Source of the DNA: Tengunoibacter tsumagoiensis
GTDB lineage: Bacteria > Chloroflexota > Ktedonobacteria > Ktedonobacterales > Ktedonobacteraceae
Assembly (NCBI RefSeq): GCF_003967535.1
Contig: NZ_BIFR01000002.1
Location: 1,736,001-1,800,000, forward strand
Direction: 5' to 3'
DNA: 64,000 nucleotides
A program made the position numbers and the translations under genes. The notes under the pieces were generated by a model. It was not told where the DNA came from. It saw nothing but the letters and a program-made list of their open reading frames with translations, and searched no databases. Shown one piece after another: positions 9,601 to 18,820 of this stretch (the stretch's first letter is position 1; each line of letters begins with the position of its first letter).

Positions 9601-12600
9601 GAAAGACCGCTTCCTGCTCATAGAGCTCGCGTCCCATATTCACATACTGGCTTCCCTGACCAGGAAACAGGAACGCGATGGGGGGGGTCTTCTGTGGTCT
9701 TTTGCGCGGCAGCTCTGGCGTGTAGAGCGCCTCATCCAGGGCTGCCATCGCCTCCGCCACTGACGAGCAGACCAGAGCCCGTCGATGGGCAAAATGGGCT
9801 CGCCCCACCTGGAGGGTATGGGCCACATCGGCCAGTACCAGCTCGGGATGAGTCTCCAGATGCTGTCTGAGCCGGGTGATGACCTGTGGCAGCGCCGTCT
9901 CTGTCCTGGCCGAGAGCGGCAGGAGCTGCCAGGGACGACTGGGGCCGGAGGCGCTAAGGGCCGGAGCCTCTTCCAGGATCACATGGGCATTGGTCCCCCC
10001 GATCCCAAAGGAGCTGACGCCCGCCCGTCGTGGGCCTCCCTCGGTGAGCCAGGGCTGCAAGCGCGTGGCGACCACAAAGGGGCTGTGGGCAAAGTCGATC
10101 TGGGGATTGGGCTGCTCATAATGCAGACTCGGCGGGATCTGGCGCTGCTGTAAGGCCAGGACTGTTTTGATAAAGCCAGCCACGCCCGAGGCGGCATCCA
10201 GATGTCCCACATTGGATTTCACCGACCCGATCTGGCAGTAGCCGCGCTTCTCCGTCTGAAAAGCAGCCGTGAGCGCCGCGATTTCAATTGGGTCGCCCAT
10301 CACTGTCCCGGTCCCATGCGCCTCCACATAACTGATGCTTTCTGGCTCTACTTCCGCCATTCGTAACGCCGCTTGAATGACAGCGGTCTGACCCTGCGTG
10401 CTGGGAGCGGTATAACCAACCTTTTGATTGCCATCGTTATTCATGGCCGAGCCCCGAATAACCGCATAGATATGATCTCGATCTTTGACCGCCTCTTCAA
10501 GCCGCTTGAGCACGACCATTCCTGCTCCATCTCCAAAGACGGTTCCAACCGCCCGGGCATCAAAGCTGCGACAATGACCATCTGGTGAGTGAATCATGCC
10601 TTCTTGATAGAGATAACCAGACTTCTCCGGTAACGTCACGGTTACACCGCCAGCCAGTGCTATATCACTTGCACCTGCAAGTAATGATTGGCAGGCCAGG
10701 ACAATTGTAACTAATGAGGTCGAGCAGGCGGTCTGCATCGTGACGCTGGGACCGCGCAAGTTCAACTTATATGAGAGTGCTGTGCTAAAAAATTCTCTAT
10801 CGTTGAGCAACATGGTGCCAAATTGGTTAGCTCCTGTAAGTTTTTCGCCAAGGCGATACATCCACTCCAGGTTAGGGCTGGTACCAGAATAAACACCGAT
10901 AAGCCCCTCATAGGTTCCCGGATCATATCCAGCATCTTCTAATGCTTCCCAGGCACACTCATGCAAAAGTCTGAATTGGGGGTCCATTATCTCTGCTTCT
11001 TTAGCGGCATAGTCGAAGAAGTTGGCATCAAAGTACTCTACTCCCCCAATAATGCCTTTTGCTTTCACATAGGCCGGGAGCTCAGCCACTTCTCTCGGGA
11101 TCCCTACTTCTTCCAGTTCCTCGCTTGAAAACCAGGAAATGGTTTCGACTGCGTGGGCAATATTTTGCCAGAAAGCCTGCACGTTTGAAGCACCAGGAAA
11201 GCGCCCGGACATACCAATAACGGCGATATCTCTGGTTCGAACGCCAGAAGGCGCTAAGGGTGAGGCCGGTTGAGCTGAATGGGGGTGAGGAGGAGTGGTA
11301 CTGGCAGCGGTTCCATCTTTTGTGTCGGTGGAGAGAGATAAATGGTTGGCTAATGCTCTTATTGAGGGGTAGGTGTAAAAAGAGACGAGAGGGATCTCCT
11401 GACCAAGTTTTTCAGAGAGCAATGAGCACAACTGTGAGATATCCAGCGAGGTCGCACCCAGATCAAAGAAGTTATCGCGGCTATCAATCTCTGTCAAACC
11501 AAAATGGGACTTCACAATCTCAGTGATGGTCTCGCTGAAGACGGTGGCAGAATGATCGCGAACCATAGCTGAGACTGTCTCCAGATAGGCTGTTTCCCTG
11601 TTAGACAGCCTTGTGGATGGTTCTTCTTTATTCTCCAGGATCGTGTCTGATCGGGTCATGACATCCCAGAAGATCTGGCGTTCAAAAGGATAGGTGGGCA
11701 AAGAGAGGCGGTGTCGTTGCTCATTCTGGGAAAAGGCCGTCCAGTCAATCTCCAGGCCTATCTCCCACAATCTGCCGACCACGGTCAGGAGATGAGCCTG
11801 TTCCCTGTCCTCATTGCCCAATATCATGAGGGATTCAGGAACAGAGCTGCGTATGTCCTCTCCCCTGCCCAGTACCAGGACAACACTTTCATGCTCCAGT
11901 AACGGTGGCATACTCTGAGAGACCGCTCGCATCTGCTGCACCCAATACCCTGGAGTAGCGATTTCTTTCGCCTGAGCCCATTCTCCAGTTACGCTGGAAA
12001 GTGTGGGAATGCGAGGCTCAGCAAATGAGACACGTTGTACTTCTCGCTCAAACTGAGCAAGCTCAACTTCGTTGACCATTTCACCGGGTCGGACCCGTCC
12101 CATGATCTGGCTATGTCGAATGACCATCTTCAAGGCATCCTCCAGCGTCAGGACACCGGCCAGACAGGCCGCGACATATTCGCCCAGACTATGGCCAAGC
12201 AGGCTGTGGGGACGAAGCCCCCAACTGATGAGCAGTTGGGCCAGCGCATATTCCACGCTAAAGAGCGCTGGCTGCGCCAGTTCGGTGTGCGTCAGCCGCT
12301 CCTGCATCTCTGCGCTCTCCTGAGCTGGATAGAGCACCGCTTTGAGCTCGGGCAGTCCATACGCCTCCGCCCGGGCAAAGCAGTCGTCCATCACCGCTCG
12401 AAAGACCGCTTCCTGCTCATAGAGCTCACGTCCCATATTCACGTACTGGCTTCCCTGACCGGGAAACAGGAACGCGATGGCGGGGGTCTTCTGTGCTCTT
12501 TTGCGCGGCTGCTCCGGCATGTGGAGCGCCTCATCCAGGGCTGCCATCGCCTCCGCCACTGACGAGCAGACCAGAGCCCGTCGATGGGAAAAATGGGCTC

Positions 12601-14062
12601 GTCCGACCTGGAGGGTGTGGGCCACATCGGCCAGTACCAGCTCGGGATGATCCTCCAGATGCTGTTTGAGCCGGATGATGACCTGGGGCAGTGCCGTCTC
12701 GGTTCTGGCGGAGAGTGGCAGGAGCTGCCAGGGACGACTGGGGCCAGAGACACTGAGGGCGGGAGCCTCTTCCAGGATCACATGGGCATTGGTCCCCCCG
12801 ATTCCAAAGGAGCTGACACCTGCCCGGCGTGGTCCCCCCTCGGTGAGCCAGGACTGCAAGCGGGTGGCAACCACAAAGGGGCTGTGGGCAAAGTCGATGC
12901 GGGGATTGGGCTGTTCATAATGCAGACTGGGAGGGATCTGGCGCTGCTGCAAGGCCAGGACCGTTTTGATAAAGCCAGCCACGCCCGAGGCAGCATCCAG
13001 ATGTCCGACATTGGATTTCACCGACCCGATCTGACAGTAGCCGCGCTTCTCCGTCTGATAGGCGGCCTTGAGCGCCTCGATCTCAATCGGGTCGCCCAGC
13101 ACTGTCCCGGTCCCATGCGCCTCCACATAACTGATGCTTTCTGGCTCTACTTCCGCTACATGAAGTGCGGCCTTAATGACTGCGGTCTGGCCCTGCGTGC
13201 TGGGAGCGGTATAGCCAGCCTTTTGATTGCCATCGTTATTCATGGCTGAGCCCCGAATAACCGCATAGATATGATCTCGATCATTGACCGCCTCTTCAAG
13301 CCGCTTGAGCACGACCATTCCTGCTCCATCGCAGAAAACAGTTCCAGCTGCCTGAGCGTCAAAGGCTCGGCAATGACCATCTGGCGAATGAATCATACCC
13401 TCTTGATAGAGATACCCGGCTGAGGTTGGCATATTTATCGATACGCCACCTGCGATGGCAATATCAGTCTCTCCGCTTAATAGCGCCTGACAGGCCAGGT
13501 GAATTGCAACCAGGGAAGAGGAACAGGCCGTATTCATTGCCAGGCTCGGTCCACGCAGGTCTAATTTATATGAGATACGAGTGGTAAAATTATGATCGTT
13601 CAGGAGCATGGCTTGAAATAATTCAGCTGTTTCTTTTAAGCTTTGTAATGCAGTTGCGGACCAGAAGATATTGTTGCTTGCTCCAGCATAGAGTCCAATT
13701 AAAGCTTCATGCTGATAAGGCTGATAGCCTGCATCTTCTAATGCTTCCCACACGCATTCGTGGAGCAAACGATATTGTGGGTCCATCAACTGGGCTTCGC
13801 GGGGAGTATAATCGAAAAAGGCAGCGTCAAACTCTTTGACGCCACGCAAAAAGCCTCCTGCTTTCACGTAGCGTGGATTATTCATGAGTGCTTGATCGAC
13901 GCCAGCCGCGCTTAACTCATCATCATTTAATGATCTAATGGACTCAATGCCATTGCGAATGTTCTCCCAAAACGCAGTCACGTCATCTGCACCGGGAAAC
14001 TTCCCGCTCAGACCAATGACTGCGATTTCCAGACCTGTTGCATTCGTGTTATCACCACTCAT
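6665..14062 (-). CDS. Two-module type I PKS: KS-AT(degenerate)-ACP / KS-AT-KR-ACP
   Basis: A 2,465-residue synthase. The upstream GTG at 14080 is less likely than ATG 14062, which has GGAGG about 11 nt before it. Module 1: KS (Cys near 178), an AT that keeps GHSLGE (Ser625) but is about 80 residues shorter than its neighbours and lacks the small subdomain with HAFH, then an ACP (LGATSLD, Ser near 869); there is no KR. Module 2: KS from about 943 (Cys near 1113), complete malonyl-type AT (Ser near 1555, HAFH), KR (IGGLGGIG near 2083 and the YTAAN active-site motif), ACP (LGASSLD near 2391). Module 1 cannot bind extender normally in cis, so loading in trans by the discrete AT at 44176-45396 is inferred; without a KR it would leave a beta-keto group. 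The KS/AT DNA of both modules is nearly identical to that of flanking genes. The next gene starts 5 bp downstream. Confidence 0.95.
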   Translation of the reverse strand: MSGDNTNATGLEIAVIGLSGKFPGADDVTAFWENIRNGIESIRSLNDDELSAAGVDQALMNNPRYVKAGGFLRGVKEFDAAFFDYTPREAQLMDPQYRLLHECVWEALEDAGYQPYQHEALIGLYAGASNNIFWSATALQSLKETAELFQAMLLNDHNFTTRISYKLDLRGPSLAMNTACSSSLVAIHLACQALLSGETDIAIAGGVSINMPTSAGYLYQEGMIHSPDGHCRAFDAQAAGTVFCDGAGMVVLKRLEEAVNDRDHIYAVIRGSAMNNDGNQKAGYTAPSTQGQTAVIKAALHVAEVEPESISYVEAHGTGTVLGDPIEIEALKAAYQTEKRGYCQIGSVKSNVGHLDAASGVAGFIKTVLALQQRQIPPSLHYEQPNPRIDFAHSPFVVATRLQSWLTEGGPRRAGVSSFGIGGTNAHVILEEAPALSVSGPSRPWQLLPLSARTETALPQVIIRLKQHLEDHPELVLADVAHTLQVGRAHFSHRRALVCSSVAEAMAALDEALHMPEQPRKRAQKTPAIAFLFPGQGSQYVNMGRELYEQEAVFRAVMDDCFARAEAYGLPELKAVLYPAQESAEMQERLTHTELAQPALFSVEYALAQLLISWGLRPHSLLGHSLGEYVAACLAGVLTLEDALKMVIRHSQIMGRVRPGEMVNEVELAQFEREVQRVSFAEPRIPTLSSVTGEWAQAKEIATPGYWVQQMRAVSQSMPPLLEHESVVLVLGRGEDIRSSVPESLMILGNEDREQAHLLTVVGRLWEIGLEIDWTAFSQNEQRHRLSLPTYPFERQIFWDVMTRSDTILENKEEPSTRLSNRETAYLETVSAMVRDHSATVFSETITEIVKSHFGLTEIDSRDNFFDLGATSLDISQLCSLLSEKLGQEIPLVSFYTYPSIRALANHLSLSTDTKDGTAASTTPPHPHSAQPASPLAPSGVRTRDIAVIGMSGRFPGASNVQAFWQNIAHAVETISWFSSEELEEVGIPREVAELPAYVKAKGIIGGVEYFDANFFDYAAKEAEIMDPQFRLLHECAWEALEDAGYDPGTYEGLIGVYSGTSPNLEWMYRLGEKLTGANQFGTMLLNDREFFSTALSYKLNLRGPSVTMQTACSTSLVTIVLACQSLLAGASDIALAGGVTVTLPEKSGYLYQEGMIHSPDGHCRSFDARAVGTVFGDGAGMVVLKRLEEAVKDRDHIYAVIRGSAMNNDGNQKVGYTAPSTQGQTAVIQAALRMAEVEPESISYVEAHGTGTVMGDPIEIAALTAAFQTEKRGYCQIGSVKSNVGHLDAASGVAGFIKTVLALQQRQIPPSLHYEQPNPQIDFAHSPFVVATRLQPWLTEGGPRRAGVSSFGIGGTNAHVILEEAPALSASGPSRPWQLLPLSARTETALPQVITRLRQHLETHPELVLADVAHTLQVGRAHFAHRRALVCSSVAEAMAALDEALYTPELPRKRPQKTPPIAFLFPGQGSQYVNMGRELYEQEAVFQAVMDDCFVRAEALGLSELKAVLYPAQESPEAQERLTRTELAQPALFSVEYALAQLLISWGLRPHSLLGHSLGEYVAACLAGVLTLEDALRLVIRRGQLMGQAQPGVMVSVSLSEGELQPYLQGQLSLAASNAPELCVVAGSASEIEALEERLQQDGRRFRRLQTSHAFHSALMEPILASFEQEVRQVTLSEPRLPYLSNLTGGWIQAQEATSARYWVQHVRQTVRFGQGIDQLFENEDTILIEVGPGTTLSTFARKSQRATRESVIINLLRHPQDQQPEAACLLKGIGRLWEAGVDLEWSKLLRSEQRQRLSLPTYPFERQRFWLESGAPHEERLSLKKNLSTQKNTTISEWFYQPSWVRSMLPSSQEAAPITHCLLFQDTSDLCESLIEQLMSHGIQIIRVETGARYTQVQQNHYRLNPHSANDYKVLFNDLATANKRPEIIIHLWSRVAPASLSFEEVQMPGYYSLIYLAQSIGAQKNEKTIKIAVITRDLVEITGQEQLTPEKSTIFGPLKVIPQEYTNIQCKMIDVDYPAGQTAAPFAGRIIEECLTWSSDAQVAYRGKHRWIQEFRSVHLEKSQKPLLRTHGVYLLIGGLGGIGLTMARYLAKQYQARLILTRKSWFPAQADWEQWVREHDEHDDISRKICALRELEHYGAEVSVAQVDIAHENDVQLVINEIEARYQTLHGVVHSAGLPGGDTFRAIQEITHEAAEAQFTAKIQGVQVLQRILQGKQLDFCLLFSSVATALGGLGFCSYTAANQYLDTFVQRQNQTDGPPWLCINWDAWAFLEGVDTSTAFGQSIIATAIVPDQEGEELFQQILTSRFESQLFVSTTDLNERIRTWIHGTGERQRERQNTASFARPDLANPYIEPKSDMEMKLVELWKDFFRIEQVGVRDNFFELGASSLDAIQITRLLQEKLKRNIPIVTIFTYPTIALLASFLVSDVDQETDHAIQQEELVEGRQRVAGRRSRRMQEDE
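8623..10480 (-). repeat. Near-identical KS/AT segment, copy 2
   Basis: Module-2 KS/AT part of the 2,465-residue PKS. Both borders fall inside coding domains: one at the post-AT TYPFERQRFW linker, the other in the middle of the KS. Translation is almost unchanged from copies 1 and 4. Confidence 0.85.
12133..13330 (-). repeat. Near-identical KS/AT segment, copy 3 (partial)
   Basis: Same family, but identity stops at about 12133, in the middle of the AT just after the GHSLGE nucleophile. Beyond this the AT is unrelated in detail and lacks about 80 residues, so this domain is a mosaic. Confidence 0.85.
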
Positions 14063-14175
14063 GGATATTTTTTCCTCCACTGCTGCTTATTCCGCTCATG
14101 ATCTTCTGCTATGCGCCTTTTTATTCCCTATCACTGGCATGGCAGGCCCACTTACAACATGCGAGAAACGGGAGT

Positions 14176-17100
14176 TCATTTGCGTTTTGTCCTCTCCAAC
14201 CGATTTTTTAAACGTGATTTGCCTGCATCTAAGCGCTCCTCTCGATTCTCCTGAACGGAGACGGCTTCTGGCTTACCATTCTTATGATAGATAAAATCAG
14301 CTAGAGCCTGGATGGTGGAGAACGTAAACAGGTCTGGTACTGTCACATCAGTGCCAAGAGCAGCATTGATCATACTTGCAACCTGGATAATATCCAGTGA
14401 TGAGGCTCCCAGATCAAACCAGTTGCTGTGCTGGTCTCTCGCGTCGATCTCGATAAATTTCGTCCAGATATCGTGGATGACGCGTTCAATCTCTACTACT
14501 GTTTCTATGGTTTGAAGGGGAGCGCCCAAAGATTGGACAGACGTTTGCTGCGCATAGAGTTGTGCCAATGCCCGATTCTCATCGAACTTCTGTGCGAGTT
14601 CTGCTCTGGTGGTCAGAATATAGGGGATTGAAAGAGGCAATGTTCTGAGAAATATGCTGGCCCCTTCTTCATTTGAGATGCCATATCCTGTCTGTTCCTC
14701 CAGACGCGCTTGATAATCAGCATGTGATACAGAGGCTTTTAGTAACGCATCTGAGACAACCGCCATCCCAGCATCTCGCCAGGTATCCCACCCGATCGAT
14801 AGCCATCGCGTCGAACTCTGGCGACACTTATACTGCGCAAATGCATCCAGAAAACTGTTTGCACTCACATATCCAACCTGACCAATGGGTGCGACGACCG
14901 CCGATAAGGCAGAACAGAGAAGGACAAAATCTACGGCTACATCCTGTAGGAGCTCATCTAAGAGCAGTGTCCCCTGAACTTTTGCAGAGAGAATTCGTTG
15001 CTCCCAGGCTTGCGTTCTGCCCTGGATTAAGGCTCCATCTGCGACTCCAGCACAATGGATAACACCATTGATGCATTGAAAGTTAGACAAAACATCGGCG
15101 ATAACTTTTTTCATCGCCTCTCGGTCGGCCACATCGGCCTGACGGATCAGTAGGGTTGAACCAGATTGTTCCAGAGCGATAAGTGTGCGAATGGTTTGAG
15201 ACGTCTTGTCATCCTCAGCATGGGAGGCCAGCCATTCATCCCAGGTGCTCCTGTCTGGGAAATGGCTCCGAGAGATCAGGACAAGATTTGCCTGACTGGT
15301 CCTAGCCAGAGTGGCCGCAAATGTCAATCCTATCGCGCCAAGCCCGCCAGTAATCACATACGTTCCACGGGATTTGAGCAGAGAAGCGTCGTTTTCACCC
15401 GGTTGAAAGGGGCAAAATGTCTGTGTCCAGCGATACTTTCCACGTAAGGCGATGATACCTTCCACCCGACCATAAACAACTTCAGCAGCAAGCTGGTCCA
15501 GAAGTAATGCATCTTCCTGAGAGAGCGCAAGATCTATCATTGAGCAGGTGATGTTTTTGTATTCCTGGGGAATTATTTTATGTGGTCCTAAGAGCAGCGC
15601 CTGTTCGGGGCGCAGGTTCTCTGTCCCTATCACTTCAAAGATACTCTGCGAAAGAATCGTTATATGCGTAGAGCCAGCTTGCTTCCTTGCCACAGCCCGT
15701 GCCAGGGAAAGCAGGCCGCTATACCCACTGGTCTGCATGTGTACTGGACGATCCTCATGGGCAAAAGAATGTTCAAGGCCCCACCCATAAATGATCGTAT
15801 CGATGGTGCCAGAGATATCATCAATAAGCCTCTGAAAATGCTCTTCTTGCTCGGGATCGATCGAAAAGAGATGCGCACTTGAAGCGAGCTGATTGGTATA
15901 GGCGCTTCCCTTTGTCACGGTAATGATCGTACATCCATCACCTTGTAAGCGCTCAGCCAGTGCGGCTGTAATGCCATCATCATCTTGAAAGAAAAGATAG
16001 GTGGCATGCGACCGTGGCTGCTGACTGTGTATCTGTTGTAGCTGTGGTTGCCGTTCCCAGGTTGGGAGATAAAAATAGGTCTTTTGTGTGGATGCATGGG
16101 TTATCGCTGCTGGTGAAGTTGGCCCCAAGCGACGTTCAGCCAGAAAGGCTGACTCTACAAGGGTCTCATCAAGCCAGAAGCGCTGGCGTTCAAAAGGATA
16201 GGTGGGGAGGGAGAGCCGCTGCCGCTGCTCTGATCGCAGGAGCTTGCTCCACTCCAGATCAACCCCAGCCTCCCACAATCTCCCAATCCCTTTGAGCAGA
16301 CAGGCGGATTCCGGCTGCTGATCCTGAGGATGCCGCAGGAGACTGACGATGACGGACTCCCGTGTTGCTCGCTGGCTCTTACGGGCAAAGGTGCTCAGGG
16401 TCGTGCCTGGTCCCACTTCGATCAGGATCGTGTCTTCGTTCTCGAAGAGCTGATCGATGCCCTGCCCAAAGCGGACGGTCTGACGCACGTGCTGCACCCA
16501 ATAGCGAACTGAGGTGGCCTCCTGCGCCTGCATCCAGCCTCCCGTCAGATTGGAGAGATAGGGTAGACGCGGCTCGGACAGCGTGACCTGGCGCACCTCC
16601 TGTTCAAAGGAGGCCAGGATCGGTTCCATCAAGACGGAATGGAAGGCATGCGAGGTCTGCAAGCGCCGGAAGCGCCGCCCATCCTGCTGCAAGCGCTCTT
16701 CAAGAGCCTCGATCTCCGACGCTGATCCCGCCACCACGCACAACGCAGGCGCATTGCTAGCCGCCAGGCTGAGCTGGCCCTGAAGATACGGTTGAAGCTC
16801 CCCTTCGGAGAGGCTGACGCTGACCATCACCCCGGGTTGCGCCTGTCCCATCAGGTGACCGCGCCGGATCACCAGTCGCAGGGCATCCTCCAGCGTCAGG
16901 ACGCCGGCCAGACAGGCCGCGACATATTCGCCCAGACTATGGCCAAGCAGGCTGTGGGGACGAAGCCCCCAACTGCTCATCAGTTGGGCCAGCGCATATT
17001 CCACGCTAAAGAGCGCTGGCTGCGCCAGTTCGGTGCGCGTCAGCCGCTCCTGAGCCTCCAGGCTCTCCTGCGCTGGATAGAGCACCGCTTTGAGCTCAGG

Positions 17101-18819
17101 CAGCCCATACGCCTCCGCCCGGACAAAGCAGTCGTCCATCACCGCTCGAAAGACCGCTTCCTGCTCATAGAGCTCGCGTCCCATGTTCACATACTGGCTT
17201 CCCTGGCCGGGAAACAGGAAGGCGATGGTGGGGGTCTTCTGTGGTCTTTTGCGCGGCTGCTCTGGCGTGTGGAGCGCCTCATCCAGGGCTGCCATCGCCT
17301 CCGCCACTGATGAGCAGACCAGAGCCCGTCGGTGGGAAAAATGGGCTCGCCCCACCTGGAGGGTATGGGCCACATCGGCCAGTACCAGTTCGGGATGAGT
17401 CTCCAGATGCTGTTTGAGCCGGGTGATGACCTGGGGCAGTGCGGTCTCTGTCCTGGCCGAGAGCGGCAGGAGCTGCCAGGGACGACTGGGGCCGGAGGCG
17501 CTACGTGGCGGAGCCTCTTCCAGGATCACATGGGCATTGGTTCCTCCGATCCCAAAGGAGCTGACGCCCGCCCGCCGTGGTCCCCCTTCGGTCAGCCAGG
17601 GCTGCAAGCGGGTGGCGACCACAAAAGGGCTGTGAGCAAAGTCGATCTGAGGATTGGGCTGCTCATAATGGAGACTGGGCGGGATCTGTTGCTGCTGCAA
17701 GGCCAGGACCGTTTTGATAAAGCCAGCCACGCCCGAGGCGGCATCCAGATGTCCCACATTGGATTTCACCGACCCGATCTGGCAGTAGCCACGCTTCTCC
17801 GTCTGAAAAGCAGCCGTAAGTGCCGCGATTTCAATCGGGTCGCCCAGCACCGTCCCGGTCCCATGCGCCTCCACATAGCTGATACTTTCTGGCTCAACCA
17901 TACTCATGCGATGTGCCGCCCGAATCACATCTGTCTGCCCCTCAATACTTGGAGCAGTAAAACCTATTTTTCGATTCCCATCATTATTGATGGCCGAGCC
18001 TCGGATGACCGCATAGATGTGATCGCCATCAGCAAGTGCTCGCTTCAACGACTTGACAACCACAACACCAACACCTTCACCGGGCACAGTACCAGTAGCA
18101 TGCTCATCAAACGCCCGACAGTGACCATCTGGAGAGAGAATCATCCCCTCTTGATAGAGATAACCGGCAGGACTGGGAACCGGCACTGAGACGCCTCCGG
18201 CAATGGCCATACTGCATTCCCCGGTAAGGATTGATCGACAGGCCAGATGGATAGCAACCAATGATGTTGAACAGGCAGAATCAACCGTGACTCCTGGCCC
18301 GTTCAGGTTCAACTTATAGGCAACCTGCGCATTCATAAAATCTTTGTCGGTATAGGACAGGGCCGCAAATTGCTCGCCTGCGCTACTGCTGCGACTTAAT
18401 AGAGAGATTCCTTGCCAGTACACATTGGCAGAGGCCCCGGCAAACAGACCCACACTGCCATTTTTCCCTTCGGGATTATATCCAGCATCTTCTAGCGCTT
18501 CCCAGACACATTCATGAAATAAGCGCATCTGGGGGTCCATCACTTCAACTTCTCTTTGCGAATAGCCAAAGAAGGCGGCGTCAAAATACTCAGGCTGCTG
18601 AATAACGCCTTTTGCCGCGACAAAGTTGGGGTCCTTTAGTAAGTCAGGCTGCATTTTCCAGATGGGCAGGGTCTCTGGTGAAAAAAAGGTAATCGATTCA
18701 ATCCCCTGGCTCAGGTTGTGCCAGAATTCTTGCACATTTTGAGCGCCAGGAAAGCGGCCAGCAATCCCAATCACGGCAACCTGCATTTCAGGCGGAAGTG
18801 TTTTCTTACGTTCGCTCAC
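14176..18819 (-). CDS. Single-module type I PKS: KS-AT-KR-ACP
   Basis: A 1,547-residue PKS module starting at GTG 18819, 1 bp after the stop of the Thr-activating NRPS gene; a GGAGG-like ribosome site lies inside the end of that gene. Domains: KS 12-435 (CSTSL, Cys near 183; HGTGT; VGHLDAASG); AT about 530-830 with GHSLGE (Ser near 627) and HAFH, predicted malonyl-CoA specific; ketoreductase with its structural half about 880-1140 and TGGLGAIG near 1158, and the catalytic motif GYVSAN; ACP with LGASSLD near 1470. It should add one malonate to the Thr-bearing chain and reduce it to a beta-hydroxyl. The part of the gene from roughly 16170 to 17896 is almost identical at DNA level to KS/AT segments in the next two genes, so this module shares in the recent duplication or gene conversion. 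Confidence 0.95.
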   Translation of the reverse strand: MSERKKTLPPEMQVAVIGIAGRFPGAQNVQEFWHNLSQGIESITFFSPETLPIWKMQPDLLKDPNFVAAKGVIQQPEYFDAAFFGYSQREVEVMDPQMRLFHECVWEALEDAGYNPEGKNGSVGLFAGASANVYWQGISLLSRSSSAGEQFAALSYTDKDFMNAQVAYKLNLNGPGVTVDSACSTSLVAIHLACRSILTGECSMAIAGGVSVPVPSPAGYLYQEGMILSPDGHCRAFDEHATGTVPGEGVGVVVVKSLKRALADGDHIYAVIRGSAINNDGNRKIGFTAPSIEGQTDVIRAAHRMSMVEPESISYVEAHGTGTVLGDPIEIAALTAAFQTEKRGYCQIGSVKSNVGHLDAASGVAGFIKTVLALQQQQIPPSLHYEQPNPQIDFAHSPFVVATRLQPWLTEGGPRRAGVSSFGIGGTNAHVILEEAPPRSASGPSRPWQLLPLSARTETALPQVITRLKQHLETHPELVLADVAHTLQVGRAHFSHRRALVCSSVAEAMAALDEALHTPEQPRKRPQKTPTIAFLFPGQGSQYVNMGRELYEQEAVFRAVMDDCFVRAEAYGLPELKAVLYPAQESLEAQERLTRTELAQPALFSVEYALAQLMSSWGLRPHSLLGHSLGEYVAACLAGVLTLEDALRLVIRRGHLMGQAQPGVMVSVSLSEGELQPYLQGQLSLAASNAPALCVVAGSASEIEALEERLQQDGRRFRRLQTSHAFHSVLMEPILASFEQEVRQVTLSEPRLPYLSNLTGGWMQAQEATSVRYWVQHVRQTVRFGQGIDQLFENEDTILIEVGPGTTLSTFARKSQRATRESVIVSLLRHPQDQQPESACLLKGIGRLWEAGVDLEWSKLLRSEQRQRLSLPTYPFERQRFWLDETLVESAFLAERRLGPTSPAAITHASTQKTYFYLPTWERQPQLQQIHSQQPRSHATYLFFQDDDGITAALAERLQGDGCTIITVTKGSAYTNQLASSAHLFSIDPEQEEHFQRLIDDISGTIDTIIYGWGLEHSFAHEDRPVHMQTSGYSGLLSLARAVARKQAGSTHITILSQSIFEVIGTENLRPEQALLLGPHKIIPQEYKNITCSMIDLALSQEDALLLDQLAAEVVYGRVEGIIALRGKYRWTQTFCPFQPGENDASLLKSRGTYVITGGLGAIGLTFAATLARTSQANLVLISRSHFPDRSTWDEWLASHAEDDKTSQTIRTLIALEQSGSTLLIRQADVADREAMKKVIADVLSNFQCINGVIHCAGVADGALIQGRTQAWEQRILSAKVQGTLLLDELLQDVAVDFVLLCSALSAVVAPIGQVGYVSANSFLDAFAQYKCRQSSTRWLSIGWDTWRDAGMAVVSDALLKASVSHADYQARLEEQTGYGISNEEGASIFLRTLPLSIPYILTTRAELAQKFDENRALAQLYAQQTSVQSLGAPLQTIETVVEIERVIHDIWTKFIEIDARDQHSNWFDLGASSLDIIQVASMINAALGTDVTVPDLFTFSTIQALADFIYHKNGKPEAVSVQENREERLDAGKSRLKNRLERTKRK
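16170..17896 (-). repeat. Near-identical KS/AT segment, copy 4
   Basis: KS/AT part of the single-module PKS gene. Identity with the others begins at the post-AT linker and ends at about 17896, shorter on the KS side than copies 1 and 2. Confidence 0.85.
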
Positions 18820-18820
18820 C

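Noticed and set aside
4013-17896. Insertion sequences or a CRISPR array as the cause of the repeats
   Set aside because: Repeats are long, in frame, and coincide with KS/AT domains. There are no terminal inverted repeats, transposase genes or short regularly spaced units.
17332-18189. Plus-strand open frames up to 285 codons opposite the KS/AT repeats (also 12584-13249, 9785-10153, 5184-5543)
   Set aside because: They recur only because the coding DNA on the other strand is repeated. They are fully antisense to conserved PKS domains, have no ribosome sites and resemble no protein.
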